A stretch of DNA of 10,586 nucleotides from Clostridia bacterium (GCA_017407765.1 JAFQVZ010000253.1:1-10586), one strand, 5' to 3'. Counted from the stretch's first letter, positions 1-7,013 are shown. A program made the numbers and translations. The notes: a model not told the origin generated them from the letters alone.

Positions 1-611
1 AGTTTGTCTTTGTTGTCGGACCTTCCGGCTCGGGCAAATCCACGCTTATCAAAATGCTGACTGCAGAGCTTGCGCCCGATGAGGGAAAGGTCATGCTCAA
101 CGGCTTCGATGTAGGTTCGCTCAGGCGTAAGGATATCCCTTATCTGCGCAGGACCATCGGAGTTGTTTATCAGGATTTCCGCCTCATCGAAAACAAAACG
201 GTGTATGAGAATGTTGCTTTTGTTATGAGAGCTGTCGGCGCGCCGGCAAGGATCATCAAAAAGCGCGTGCCTTATGTTCTTGAACTGGTAGGACTCAAGA
301 ATAAATCACGCAGGCTGCCGCACCAGCTTTCGGGCGGCGAGCAGCAGCGTGTTGCCATAGCCAGAGCGCTGGTCAACAACCCCGACGTTATAATCGCAGA
401 CGAGCCTACAGGCAACCTCGACCCCTCGCGTTCGGTCGAACTGATGATGCTCCTTGAGAAGATTAACGGCCTGGGAACTACCGTGCTTGTAGTTACGCAT
501 GAAAAAGAGCTTGTAAATCAGCTCAACAGACGAGTAATAACCATTGAGCGAGGCGTGGTTATCAGCGACAGAACCGGTGGGTACTACTTAGATGATAACG
601 ACGAAGATTAA
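1..611 (+). CDS. ftsE: Cell division ATP-binding protein FtsE (5' end missing)
   Basis: This is the ABC-type ATPase of the FtsEX complex. On the cytoplasmic side it hydrolyses ATP and, through FtsX, switches on peptidoglycan hydrolases outside the cell. The reading frame is open from the window edge (codons start at base 3). About 202 codons are present, so roughly 25 N-terminal residues are missing compared with the usual ~228. Visible motifs in order are Walker [10 protein letters not shown] (bases 18-44), a Q-loop in VVYQDFRL, the ABC signature LSGGEQQR (about 327-350), Walker [13 protein letters not shown] (from about 387) and the H-loop in VVTHE (His codon at 498). The spacing and the [12 protein letters not shown] segment are typical of FtsE rather than LolD-type ATPases. 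The gene overlaps ftsX by 20 bases, which suggests translational coupling. The ATG at base 54 is internal because Walker A lies upstream of it. Confidence 0.95.
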   Translation, partial: FVFVVGPSGSGKSTLIKMLTAELAPDEGKVMLNGFDVGSLRRKDIPYLRRTIGVVYQDFRLIENKTVYENVAFVMRAVGAPARIIKKRVPYVLELVGLKNKSRRLPHQLSGGEQQRVAIARALVNNPDVIIADEPTGNLDPSRSVELMMLLEKINGLGTTVLVVTHEKELVNQLNRRVITIERGVVISDRTGGYYLDDNDED

Positions 612-1494
612 AAACCTTAATATCGGCTATTTTATAAAAGAAGGCCTCGTGGGCATCAAGCAGCACGGGCTTATGAGTTTTGCGGCGGTGACAGTCATCG
701 CCGCATGCCTTTTGATAGTCTCGACCTTTGGTCTGATAGCATATAACATCGACCTGCTGATCGATGGGCTGGCATCTCAGAACGAGATCGCAGTTTTTGT
801 CGATGAGGCGCTTTCGCGTGAGGAGGCACAGGCGCTTCAGCAAGCCTTTGAATCCATAGCAAATGTCGAAGAGGTCACATTTATAACCAGAGAGCAGGCA
901 TTTGACAACTATCTCGAGACGATGGGTGAAGATGCGTATATCATGGAAGATCTGAGGGAAGATAACCCTCTGCGCGACGAATACAGGATTGTTATGAAGG
1001 ATGTTTCGCTTCATGACGAAACTGTCGATCAGCTCAAGGCTGTGTCGGGCGTTGCTTCCACAAACAGCGAAAAGGAGATCTCGGACAGGCTCATTCAGAT
1101 GAAGAGCATCGTCAATGCTGTTTCCTATACCCTGATCGCTCTGCTGGGTGCGGTATCCATCTTTATCATCTCCAACACCGTAAGGCTGGCCATGTTTGCC
1201 CGCCGCGAGGAGATTTCCATTATGAAGATGGTCGGCGCCACCGACGGCTTTATCCGTGCCCCCTTTGTTATCGAGGGCATGACGCTTGGCCTTCTGGCCG
1301 GACTGGTCTCTTTTGGTGTTGAATGGGTCGTATATGACTATATCACCGAAAAGCTTGTTGAGAGCTCGGGTCTTTTCTCGATGATAGCCTTTGAGGAGAT
1401 CTGGAGAATGATGCTTCCCTTGATGCTTGGGGCCAGCGTTGTCATCGGTATCCTCGGCAGTGTCCTGACCATCAGAAAGTTCTTGAGGGTATGA
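592..1494 (+). CDS. ftsX: Cell division protein FtsX (ABC transporter permease-like)
   Basis: This is the integral membrane partner of FtsE. It passes the ATPase cycle to an extracellular peptidoglycan hydrolase. The 300 residues match the usual family length. The order is a short cytoplasmic N-terminus, TM1 at about residues 27-52, a large extracellular loop at about 53-172 (the region that in the family contacts the coiled coil of EnvC/PcsB/CwlO), TM2 at about 173-196, then the conserved cytoplasmic stretch NTVRLAMFARREEISIMKMV with the following GA, TM3 at about 223-248 and TM4 at about 272-294. The start lies inside the end of ftsE, preceded by a modest GGTGGG ribosome binding site at 576-581. 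The hydrolase gene follows within a few bases, so these genes are very likely one transcript. The fold and context leave little doubt. Confidence 0.95.
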   Translation: MITTKIKNLNIGYFIKEGLVGIKQHGLMSFAAVTVIAACLLIVSTFGLIAYNIDLLIDGLASQNEIAVFVDEALSREEAQALQQAFESIANVEEVTFITREQAFDNYLETMGEDAYIMEDLREDNPLRDEYRIVMKDVSLHDETVDQLKAVSGVASTNSEKEISDRLIQMKSIVNAVSYTLIALLGAVSIFIISNTVRLAMFARREEISIMKMVGATDGFIRAPFVIEGMTLGLLAGLVSFGVEWVVYDYITEKLVESSGLFSMIAFEEIWRMMLPLMLGASVVIGILGSVLTIRKFLRV

Positions 1495-1499
1495 TAACA

Positions 1500-2723
1500 A
1501 TGGCAAACAATTACGAAAAAAAACAGAGAAGAACACGCAGGCTGGCGGCTGTAGTTGCCGGTCTGCTGGCATTTCTGATGATAGCATCCACTGTAATGGG
1601 TGCGATCTCGGCGTCGGCAGTGTCGCAGGCAACGGTAAATGCCCTTAAAGACCAGCTTTCGTCGGTCACGACGAAAAAGAAGAATGCAAAAAAGGAGCTT
1701 GCTTCCATTCAGAGCCAGAAGAGCTCGATCCTCGCCGAGATCGAAAAGCTCGATGCGGCTATTGAAGCGGCTGCCGAAGAGATCGAGGTCCAGCAGCAGC
1801 TCATTACCGAGCTTGAAAGCCTTATCGAAATAAAAGAGCTGGAGCTGGCCGAGAGCCAGCAGAAGGAAGAAACTCAGTATGCCAAGCTCAAGGATCGCGT
1901 GCGTTTTATGCATGAAAACGGCTCGATGAGCTATCTCTCCATTCTGCTTTCCAGCGACGATTTCGCCGATTTCCTTTCGCGTTACGAGATCGTTTCACAG
2001 ATATCCAAATACGATAAGAATCTTTTTGAAGAGCTTAAAGCTCTCAAAGAGCAGATCGCTGAGCAGAAGGCTTCGCTTGAGGCCGACCATGCCGATGCGG
2101 TCACTATCAAGGCGTCGATGGACGAGAACAAGAGAAATCTTGAGGTCCAGTTCAACGAGCGAAATGCTCAGATGAAGAAGGTCGAAGAAGCAGAGGCTGA
2201 GGCAAAGGCCCAGTATGCCGAGATCGCTCAGGAAGAGGATAAGATCACGGCGGCTGTGCAGAAGGCGGTCAGGGAACTGGCGGCTCAGAGCAGCAGCACT
2301 TATGTCGGCGGCAATATGATGTGGCCGCTTCCTGCAGCCAACAACGTAATCACCTGCAAATACGGCATGAGGACTCATCCTATCACAGGTGTTTATAAGC
2401 TGCATACGGGTATAGACCTTCGCGCCTCTACCGGAACAAAGATCTATGCGGCCAATGCAGGCACGGTCATCAAGGCTACATACAGCTCTGCATACGGCTA
2501 TTATGTCGTTGTCAACCATGGCGGCGGAACCTCTACACTTTATGCGCACATGTCAAAGATGGCGGTAAAGAACGGACAGAAGGTGTCGCAGGGCACAGTT
2601 CTGGGATATGTAGGGTCGACCGGTTATTCTACGGGACCTCATCTGCACTTTGAGGTTATCAAAAACGGTAACTATGTAAATCCCGTCACCATGTATCCCA
2701 ATTTCAAGGTAGTTTATAAGTAA
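1500..2723 (+). CDS. Secreted coiled-coil M23 peptidoglycan endopeptidase (PcsB/CwlO/EnvC-like)
   Basis: This is a predicted zinc endopeptidase that cuts peptide cross-links of the wall and is controlled by FtsEX. Residues are numbered from Met at 1500. A basic N-terminus and hydrophobic segment (about 15-38) end in an ASA site (38-40), a plausible type I signal peptide. A long charged coiled coil follows (about 45-265), then the M23/LytM domain (about 275-400). Expected zinc ligands are present: His302 and Asp306 in HTGID, and His383 in HLHFE. So are the catalytic histidines His350 (YAH) and His381. It is therefore probably an active enzyme, unlike Escherichia coli EnvC, whose LytM domain is degenerate. 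An in-frame ATG at 1491 overlaps the ftsX stop, but GAGGG (1485-1489) directly abuts it. The same motif is 10 bases from the ATG at 1500, so the later start is preferred (407 residues, against 410). Confidence 0.9.
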   Translation: MANNYEKKQRRTRRLAAVVAGLLAFLMIASTVMGAISASAVSQATVNALKDQLSSVTTKKKNAKKELASIQSQKSSILAEIEKLDAAIEAAAEEIEVQQQLITELESLIEIKELELAESQQKEETQYAKLKDRVRFMHENGSMSYLSILLSSDDFADFLSRYEIVSQISKYDKNLFEELKALKEQIAEQKASLEADHADAVTIKASMDENKRNLEVQFNERNAQMKKVEEAEAEAKAQYAEIAQEEDKITAAVQKAVRELAAQSSSTYVGGNMMWPLPAANNVITCKYGMRTHPITGVYKLHTGIDLRASTGTKIYAANAGTVIKATYSSAYGYYVVVNHGGGTSTLYAHMSKMAVKNGQKVSQGTVLGYVGSTGYSTGPHLHFEVIKNGNYVNPVTMYPNFKVVYK

Positions 2724-2741
2724 TAGGCGGCAAAAAACAAA

Positions 2742-4016
2742 ATGAAGAAAAAAAGAACAGTGCCAATGGGAACCTGCCTTATGCTTGTGTTCCTTGCGGT
2801 GGTCACAACAGCAAATATCTGTGTTTTCGGCATGACCGAATTTTACAACAACAAACTGGGAAGCCTTCAGGCCAAGACGGAAGATTACAAGCGTCTTGAA
2901 GAGCTTGTCGGTGTGGTGGATAAGCACTATGTCGGCGAATATGAGTTCGAAGATGCGATGGACGGCATCCTTGCCGGATATATGGCGGGCGTAGGCGACA
3001 AGTGGTCGGGCTATTATACTCAGGAAGAGTATGAGGCTCTGCTCGAAATGAACGAAAACAGTTATGTGGGCATTGGTGTCACGATCTCGACAGAGGAGGC
3101 AAACGGCTATGCCGTAACCGCTGTCACCAACGATTCGCCCGCACAGCAGGCCGGGATCAAGCCCCTTGATGTCATTATCGAGGTAGACGGCGTGTCTACC
3201 GATACATTCGCAAATTATTCCGAGCTTGTAGCTGTGGTCAGAGGTGAAGAGGGAACCGTGGTCAACATCGGCGTTCGCCGCGGCACCGAGATCCTGCACT
3301 TCGATATCACACGTGCAGCTCTCTTTAATCCCGGCGTTGAGGTTGAGATGCTCGGCGAGATCGGCTATGTTTATATTGCCGGTTTTGATAAGAATGTCGA
3401 TGTAGAGTTTGCCGAGAAGGTAAACGGCCTTATCAACGACGGCGCAAAGGCGCTGGTGTTTGATGTAAGGCTCAACGGCGGCGGATATGTGGACGTTATG
3501 AGCAATATGCTCGATCTGCTTCTGCCCGAAGGCACCATCATTACAATGAGCGATAATAAGGGCCAGACCACCGAATATCGTTCGGCCGAAGGCCAGATAG
3601 ATATGCCCATGGTGGTGCTCACCAATGAATATTCAATAAGTGCAGCCGAGTTCTTTGCGGCAGTCCTTCAGGAATACGGCGTTGCAACGGTCGTCGGCGA
3701 CAAGACCACAGGCAAGGGTTATGCACAGACTCTGATCCCCCTTACTGAGGGTGCCGTCAATCTGTCGACACTTAAGTATTATACCCCCAAGGGCGTAAGT
3801 CTTGCCAATGTCGGCATTACACCGGATATTGAAATAAGCCTTTCCGAAGAAGCGCTTTATAACTTCTACACACTGGCTCCCGAGGAGGATGCCCAGCTCA
3901 TGAAGGCTGTTGAGCTGCTCAAGGACGAGCTTGGCATTGTCGACGAGCCCGTCAATGACATTCCTGCTGAGGGCGAAGAGATAACAGGCGATGAGGATCA
4001 GCCTGCCGACGAATAA
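2742..4016 (+). CDS. S41 family carboxy-terminal processing protease (CtpA/CtpB type)
   Basis: This is a predicted extracytoplasmic serine protease of the Prc/CtpA family, anchored by an N-terminal hydrophobic segment (about residues 9-30, after MKKKR). A helical N-terminal region and a PDZ domain (about 105-185, with YVGIGV and the DSPAQQAGIKPLDVIIEVDG stretch) precede the S41 core (about 200-370). The likely dyad is Ser300 in NEYSISAAE and Lys325 in TTGKG. Their 25-residue spacing equals that of Ser430/Lys455 in E. coli Prc. The strand motif reads DVRLNGGGY where DLRNNPGG is usual. The C-terminus is a strongly acidic tail of about 25 residues. The gene starts 18 bases after the M23 gene, with only a weak AGGCGG ribosome binding site (2725-2730), so it probably belongs to the same operon. 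The substrate is unknown. The neighbouring hydrolase or another wall enzyme is an inference from context. Confidence 0.9.
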   Translation: MKKKRTVPMGTCLMLVFLAVVTTANICVFGMTEFYNNKLGSLQAKTEDYKRLEELVGVVDKHYVGEYEFEDAMDGILAGYMAGVGDKWSGYYTQEEYEALLEMNENSYVGIGVTISTEEANGYAVTAVTNDSPAQQAGIKPLDVIIEVDGVSTDTFANYSELVAVVRGEEGTVVNIGVRRGTEILHFDITRAALFNPGVEVEMLGEIGYVYIAGFDKNVDVEFAEKVNGLINDGAKALVFDVRLNGGGYVDVMSNMLDLLLPEGTIITMSDNKGQTTEYRSAEGQIDMPMVVLTNEYSISAAEFFAAVLQEYGVATVVGDKTTGKGYAQTLIPLTEGAVNLSTLKYYTPKGVSLANVGITPDIEISLSEEALYNFYTLAPEEDAQLMKAVELLKDELGIVDEPVNDIPAEGEEITGDEDQPADE

Positions 4017-4032
4017 AAATTATATATTTGCT

Positions 4033-4080
4033 TGCTTCAGGCAGGGAAGAGAAAGGATTTTCTCTACCTGCCTTTAAGCA
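4033..4080 (+). terminator. Imperfect hairpin after the ftsEX-M23-S41 operon
   Basis: The inverted repeat has arms AGGCAGG...AGAGAAA (4039-4054) and TTTCTCT...CCTGCCT (4059-4073), separated by a GGAT loop and with a small internal asymmetry. It can be extended outward by TGCTT/AAGCA (4033-4037 with 4076-4080). The position, 16 bases after the S41 stop and before a strong promoter, fits a transcription end. There is no good U-tract after the stem (only TTT inside its 3' side), so it may be a weak or factor-assisted terminator, or an RNA-stabilising structure. Confidence 0.5.
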
Positions 4081-4098
4081 TAAGTTGGGGCAGTGTTC

Positions 4099-4127
4099 TT
4101 GACAGATAATTGCCTTCATAATATAAT
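4099..4127 (+). promoter_or_regulatory. Perfect-consensus sigma-A promoter for the greA-greA-lysS operon
   Basis: TTGACA (4099-4104) and TATAAT (4122-4127) are separated by exactly 17 bases, both boxes matching the housekeeping consensus at every position. Transcription would start near 4134, leaving a leader of about 40 bases before the first greA-like gene. No second promoter is seen between the three genes, so this promoter probably drives all of them, including lysS. Confidence 0.85.
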
Positions 4128-4140
4128 AAATCGAATGTGG

Positions 4141-4414
4141 ATATTAAAATCCGGTACGGGAGCGAGAGCTTATAATGCAGAAACCCATGAAGATGACCCT
4201 TGCGACTCTGAAGGCTCTCAAGGATGAGCTGGAATATCGCAGAACAGTAGAGCGGTACGAAGCCGAAGAAGAGCTCAGGCTGGCAAGAAGTTATGGCAAC
4301 CTTTCGGAAAATGCCGAATACGATGCAGCCAAGGAATGGATAATGGATATTGAGCATCGCATTGCTGAGCTGGAAGCTTTTATTGCAAATGCGGTTATAA
4401 TCGAAGCACCCGTC
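4141..4414 (+). repeat. Tandem duplication unit, copy 1 (leader plus truncated greA)
   Basis: This stretch is the first copy of a degenerate direct repeat whose second copy is 4456-4726. The 25 bases at 4141-4165 match 4456-4480 at 19 positions, including a shared ATTAAAAT block and a shared GGAGCGA. The proteins then align without gaps over their first 80 residues with 47 identities. The similarity therefore extends into the untranslated leader, which indicates tandem duplication of leader plus gene rather than separate recruitment of two gre genes. Copy 1 has three extra bases between GGAGCGA and the ATG. Confidence 0.8.
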
Positions 4415-4453
4415 GATACAGAAACAATTGTTGATGATAAAAACAACAGATAA
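4175..4453 (+). CDS. Truncated GreA paralogue: coiled-coil domain only, with D-to-N change at the catalytic tip
   Basis: The 92-residue product aligns without gaps to residues 1-80 of the adjacent full-length GreA (47 identical), then ends about 12 residues later at the point where the interdomain linker would lead into the C-terminal FKBP-like domain. That domain, which holds GreA on RNA polymerase, is absent, and no remnant of it lies in the 33 bases before the next gene. The coiled-coil tip reads YGNLSENAEYD. The first catalytic acid (Asp41 in E. coli GreA) is Asn42, whereas the second (Glu44 there) is kept as Glu45. Residues 54-60 (EWIMDIE) also differ strongly from the partner. The ribosome binding site GGGAG (4158-4162) lies 12 bases from the ATG, longer than for the second copy, so translation may be lower. 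It could be a regulator, decoy or modified cleavage factor. A decaying duplicate is possible, but the frame is intact and the promoter strong. Confidence 0.85.
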   Translation: MQKPMKMTLATLKALKDELEYRRTVERYEAEEELRLARSYGNLSENAEYDAAKEWIMDIEHRIAELEAFIANAVIIEAPVDTETIVDDKNNR

Positions 4454-4455
4454 AT

Positions 4456-4726
4456 AAATTAAAATACAAGACAGGAGCGAACTTAAATGCAGAAAGTTGA
4501 GAAAATGACCCTTGCGACCCTGAATGACCTCAAGGCGGAGCTGGAATATCTCAAGACAGAGCGCAGCGACGAAGTTGCAGAACAGATCAAGATCGCCAGA
4601 GGTTACGGCGACCTTTCGGAGAACAGCGAATACGACGAGGCTAAGAATGAGCAGGGCAAGCTCTATTCCCGCATCGCCGAGCTGGAATACATCATTGCAA
4701 ACGCAGTTATTATCGAAGAGCCTCTT
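4456..4726 (+). repeat. Tandem duplication unit, copy 2 (leader plus 5' part of full greA)
   Basis: This is the second copy of the direct repeat starting at 4141. It covers the short leader with AGGAG (4473-4477) and codons 1-80 of the complete greA. Beyond about residue 85 the two genes no longer resemble one another, because copy 1 ends there. Confidence 0.8.
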
Positions 4727-4960
4727 GGCACAGACACTACTGTCGGCCACGGCAGCAAGGTAGTCATCAAGTTTGATGAAGAAGACGAAGAAGAGGCATA
4801 TACCATCGTAGGTACACGCGAAGTTGATCCTCTTGAGGGCAAGATCTCGGATGCTTCCCCCATCGGCAAGGCCATCGTTGGCAAGGGTGCAGGCGACCGT
4901 TTTGTCGTCGAGGCTCCCAACGGCCACATGGCAGGCGTTATCATTTCGGTCACAAGATAA
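4487..4960 (+). CDS. greA: Transcription elongation factor GreA
   Basis: GreA enters the secondary channel of RNA polymerase and stimulates cleavage of the 3' end of backtracked RNA, rescuing stalled complexes. The 157 residues match the normal family length. The N-terminal coiled coil (about 1-78) carries the tip GDLSENSEYDEAKNEQG with both catalytic acids, Asp42 and Glu45. The C-terminal domain (about 85-157) contains typical segments such as GSKVVIKF, YTIVG, ISDASPIGKAIVGKGAGD and VEAPNG. The start is set by AGGAG at 4473-4477, 9 bases upstream. The gene lies 33 bases after the truncated paralogue and 13 bases before lysS. Linkage of greA to lysS is common in Bacillota and other bacteria, so this copy is the ancestral one. 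Confidence 0.97.
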   Translation: MQKVEKMTLATLNDLKAELEYLKTERSDEVAEQIKIARGYGDLSENSEYDEAKNEQGKLYSRIAELEYIIANAVIIEEPLGTDTTVGHGSKVVIKFDEEDEEEAYTIVGTREVDPLEGKISDASPIGKAIVGKGAGDRFVVEAPNGHMAGVIISVTR

Positions 4961-4973
4961 AAGGAGATAGGAA

Positions 4974-6953
4974 ATGAGCACAGAAGTTGAAAGAAACGAG
5001 CAGCTGGAAGTCTCCGGCGAAGAGCTGAACGAGCTTCTGCAGATCCGCCGCGACAAGCTGTCCAAGCTGCAGAGCGAAGGCAAGGACCCCTTTACCATCA
5101 CAAAGTATGATGTAACAGCATACAGCAAGACAACAAAAGATAACTTCGAGACAATGGAAAACCAGACAGTCTCGATGGCCGGCCGCCTTATGTCGATGCG
5201 TGACATGGGCAAGGCTTCTTTCTGCGACCTGCAGGATAAGGAAGGCCGCATCCAGCTTTATGTCAAGGTCGACGAGCTGGGCGCAGACGGATATGAGCAG
5301 TTCAAGAAGTTCGACATCGGTGACATCGTCGGCATCAAGGGCTTTGTGTTCCGCACACGCCGCGGTGAGATATCCATCCATGTTCAGGAGATCACACTGC
5401 TGAGCAAGTCGCTCAAGCCCCTGCCTGAGAAGTTCCATGGCCTGACAAATGTAGATCAGCGCTATCGTCAGCGTTATGTTGACCTTATCATGAATCCCGA
5501 AAGCCGCGACACATTCATCAAGCGTTCCAAGATCATCGCTTCGATCCGCCGCTTCCTCGATAATAAGGGCTTCCTTGAAGTTGAAACACCCATGCTGGTC
5601 TCCAACGCAGGCGGCGCTGCCGCACGTCCCTTTGAGACACACTTCAATGCTCTCAACGAGGACCGTAAGCTGCGTATCTCCCTCGAGCTGCCTCTTAAGA
5701 GACTTATTGTCGGCGGCCTTGACAGAGTTTATGAGATCGGCCGCGTTTTCCGTAACGAAGGTGTCGACACACGTCATAATCCCGAGTTCACACTGATGGA
5801 GCTCTATCAGGCATACACCGATTATCACGGCATGATGGACCTGACAGAGGAGATGTACCGTCACGTTGCTCAGGAGGTCCTTGGCACAACAACTATCGTA
5901 TTCAATGGCGTAGAGATGGATCTGGGCAAGCCCTTTGCCCGCGTCACAATGCTGGATGCCGTTAAGCAGTATTCCGGTGTAGACTTCAACGAGATCAAGA
6001 GTACCGAAGAGGCACGCGAGGTCGCCAAGGCTCACAAGATCGAGTTTGAAGAGCGTCACAAGAAGGGCGACATTCTTAACCTCTTCTTCGAGCACTATGT
6101 TGAAGAGCATCTGGTCCAGCCCACATTTGTTATGGATCATCCTGTTGAGATCTCTCCCCTTACAAAGAGAAAGCCCGATGCTCCCGACTATGTCGAGCGC
6201 TTCGAGTTCTTTATGAACGGCTGGGAGATGGCAAATGCCTACTCCGAGCTGAACGACCCCATCGACCCGCGCGCACGTTTTGCCGCACAGGAAGAGCAGT
6301 TTGCAGCCGGCGACGACGAGGCAAACCACACAGATGAAGACTTCCTCAATGCTCTTGAGATCGGTATGCCTCCCACGGGCGGCATCGGCTACGGCATTGA
6401 CCGTATGTGCATGCTGTTCACCGACTCGCAGGCGATCCGCGACGTTCTGCTGTTCCCCACAATGAAGACACTGGGCGGCGAGAAGAAGGTCGAGCGTGCC
6501 GCTGCTCCCGCAGCTCAGGCAGCAGAGACAGCCGAGGCTGCTCCCGTTGAGGAAGTTCCCGCAGAGCCCGAAGTTATCGACTTCTCCAAGGTCGAGATCG
6601 AGCCTCTGTTTGCCGACATGGTAGACTTTGAGACATTCTCCAAGTCCGACTTCCGCGCAGTAAAGGTAAAGTCCTGCGAGGCAGTCAAGAAGAGCAAGAA
6701 GCTGCTGCATTTCGTTCTGGATGACGGCACAGGCACCGACCGCGTTATCCTCAGCGGCATCCATGCTTATTATGAGCCCGAAGAGCTGGTAGGCAAGACA
6801 CTGATCGCCATCACAAATCTGCCTCCCAGAGCTATGATGGGCATCGATTCCTGCGGTATGCTGCTCAGCGCCATCCACACAGAGGAAGGCGAAGAGAAGC
6901 TCCACCTGCTGATGGTCGACGACCACATCCCCGCAGGCGCAAAGCTCTATTAA
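4974..6953 (+). CDS. lysS: Lysyl-tRNA synthetase (class II) with fused C-terminal tRNA-binding domain
   Basis: It charges tRNA-Lys with lysine using ATP in the cytoplasm. Of 659 residues, about the first 500 are a standard bacterial class II LysRS: an OB-fold anticodon-binding domain (about 66-145), motif 2 around FRNEGVDTRHNPEFT (259-273) and motif 3 with GGIGYGIDRMCMLF (469-482) followed by RDVLLFPTMK. An Ala/Glu/Pro-rich linker (about 505-540) then leads to a Trbp111/Arc1p-type tRNA-binding domain (about 548-659), recognised by SDFRAVKV, LDDGTGTDR, VILSGI, YYEPEELVGKT and NLPPRAMMGIDSCGMLLSA. That domain is most familiar at the C-terminus of MetRS. LysRS without it is about 490-510 residues. 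The start has a strong AAGGAGA site (4961-4967). Only 13 bases separate it from greA, so there is no room for a T-box leader. Its codon choice is very uniform, suggesting high expression. Confidence 0.97.
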   Translation: MSTEVERNEQLEVSGEELNELLQIRRDKLSKLQSEGKDPFTITKYDVTAYSKTTKDNFETMENQTVSMAGRLMSMRDMGKASFCDLQDKEGRIQLYVKVDELGADGYEQFKKFDIGDIVGIKGFVFRTRRGEISIHVQEITLLSKSLKPLPEKFHGLTNVDQRYRQRYVDLIMNPESRDTFIKRSKIIASIRRFLDNKGFLEVETPMLVSNAGGAAARPFETHFNALNEDRKLRISLELPLKRLIVGGLDRVYEIGRVFRNEGVDTRHNPEFTLMELYQAYTDYHGMMDLTEEMYRHVAQEVLGTTTIVFNGVEMDLGKPFARVTMLDAVKQYSGVDFNEIKSTEEAREVAKAHKIEFEERHKKGDILNLFFEHYVEEHLVQPTFVMDHPVEISPLTKRKPDAPDYVERFEFFMNGWEMANAYSELNDPIDPRARFAAQEEQFAAGDDEANHTDEDFLNALEIGMPPTGGIGYGIDRMCMLFTDSQAIRDVLLFPTMKTLGGEKKVERAAAPAAQAAETAEAAPVEEVPAEPEVIDFSKVEIEPLFADMVDFETFSKSDFRAVKVKSCEAVKKSKKLLHFVLDDGTGTDRVILSGIHAYYEPEELVGKTLIAITNLPPRAMMGIDSCGMLLSAIHTEEGEEKLHLLMVDDHIPAGAKLY

Positions 6954-6970
6954 TTGAAAAGTACATATTT

Positions 6971-7004
6971 TGCCCCCGACGTCGTGTCGGGGGCATTTTG
7001 TTTG
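6971..7004 (+). terminator. Intrinsic terminator of the greA-lysS operon
   Basis: A perfect 10-bp stem, TGCCCCCGAC (6971-6980) with GTCGGGGGCA (6986-6995), encloses a 5-base loop and is followed directly by TTTTGTTT. It lies 17 bases after the lysS stop. This is a textbook factor-independent terminator. Confidence 0.95.
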
Positions 7005-7013
7005 TGGTATAAT
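7005..7013 (+). promoter_or_regulatory. Extended -10 promoter directly behind the lysS terminator
   Basis: TGGTATAAT (7005-7013) is a perfect extended -10 element that begins right after the terminator U-tract. A -35 box at 17 bases would fall inside the 3' arm of the terminator (6985-6990) and matches the consensus poorly, so recognition probably depends on the TGn motif. It would serve the zinc-ribbon/DUF3592 pair, whose first ATG is at 7036 behind AAGGAGGAGG (7021-7030). Transcription from near 7020 leaves almost no leader beyond the ribosome binding site. Confidence 0.7.

Noticed and set aside
1491..1499. ATG overlapping the ftsX stop as start of the M23 gene
   Set aside because: The only purine-rich site, GAGGG, touches this ATG directly, while it is well spaced for the ATG at 1500. 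It remains possible through coupling to ftsX.
562..1632. Long - strand frames opposite ftsX and opposite the M23, S41 and oadB genes
   Set aside because: They lie entirely under well-identified + strand genes, show no recognisable motifs and have no start signals.
4175..4453. The short greA as a simple frameshifted pseudogene
   Set aside because: No remnant of the C-terminal domain follows in any frame before the next gene. The coding frame is intact with a ribosome binding site and consensus promoter. Early-stage decay cannot be fully excluded.
4961..4973. A T-box or other riboswitch controlling lysS
   Set aside because: Only 13 bases lie between greA and lysS, and the leader ahead of the operon (about 4134-4174) is too short for a T-box and shows no such structure.
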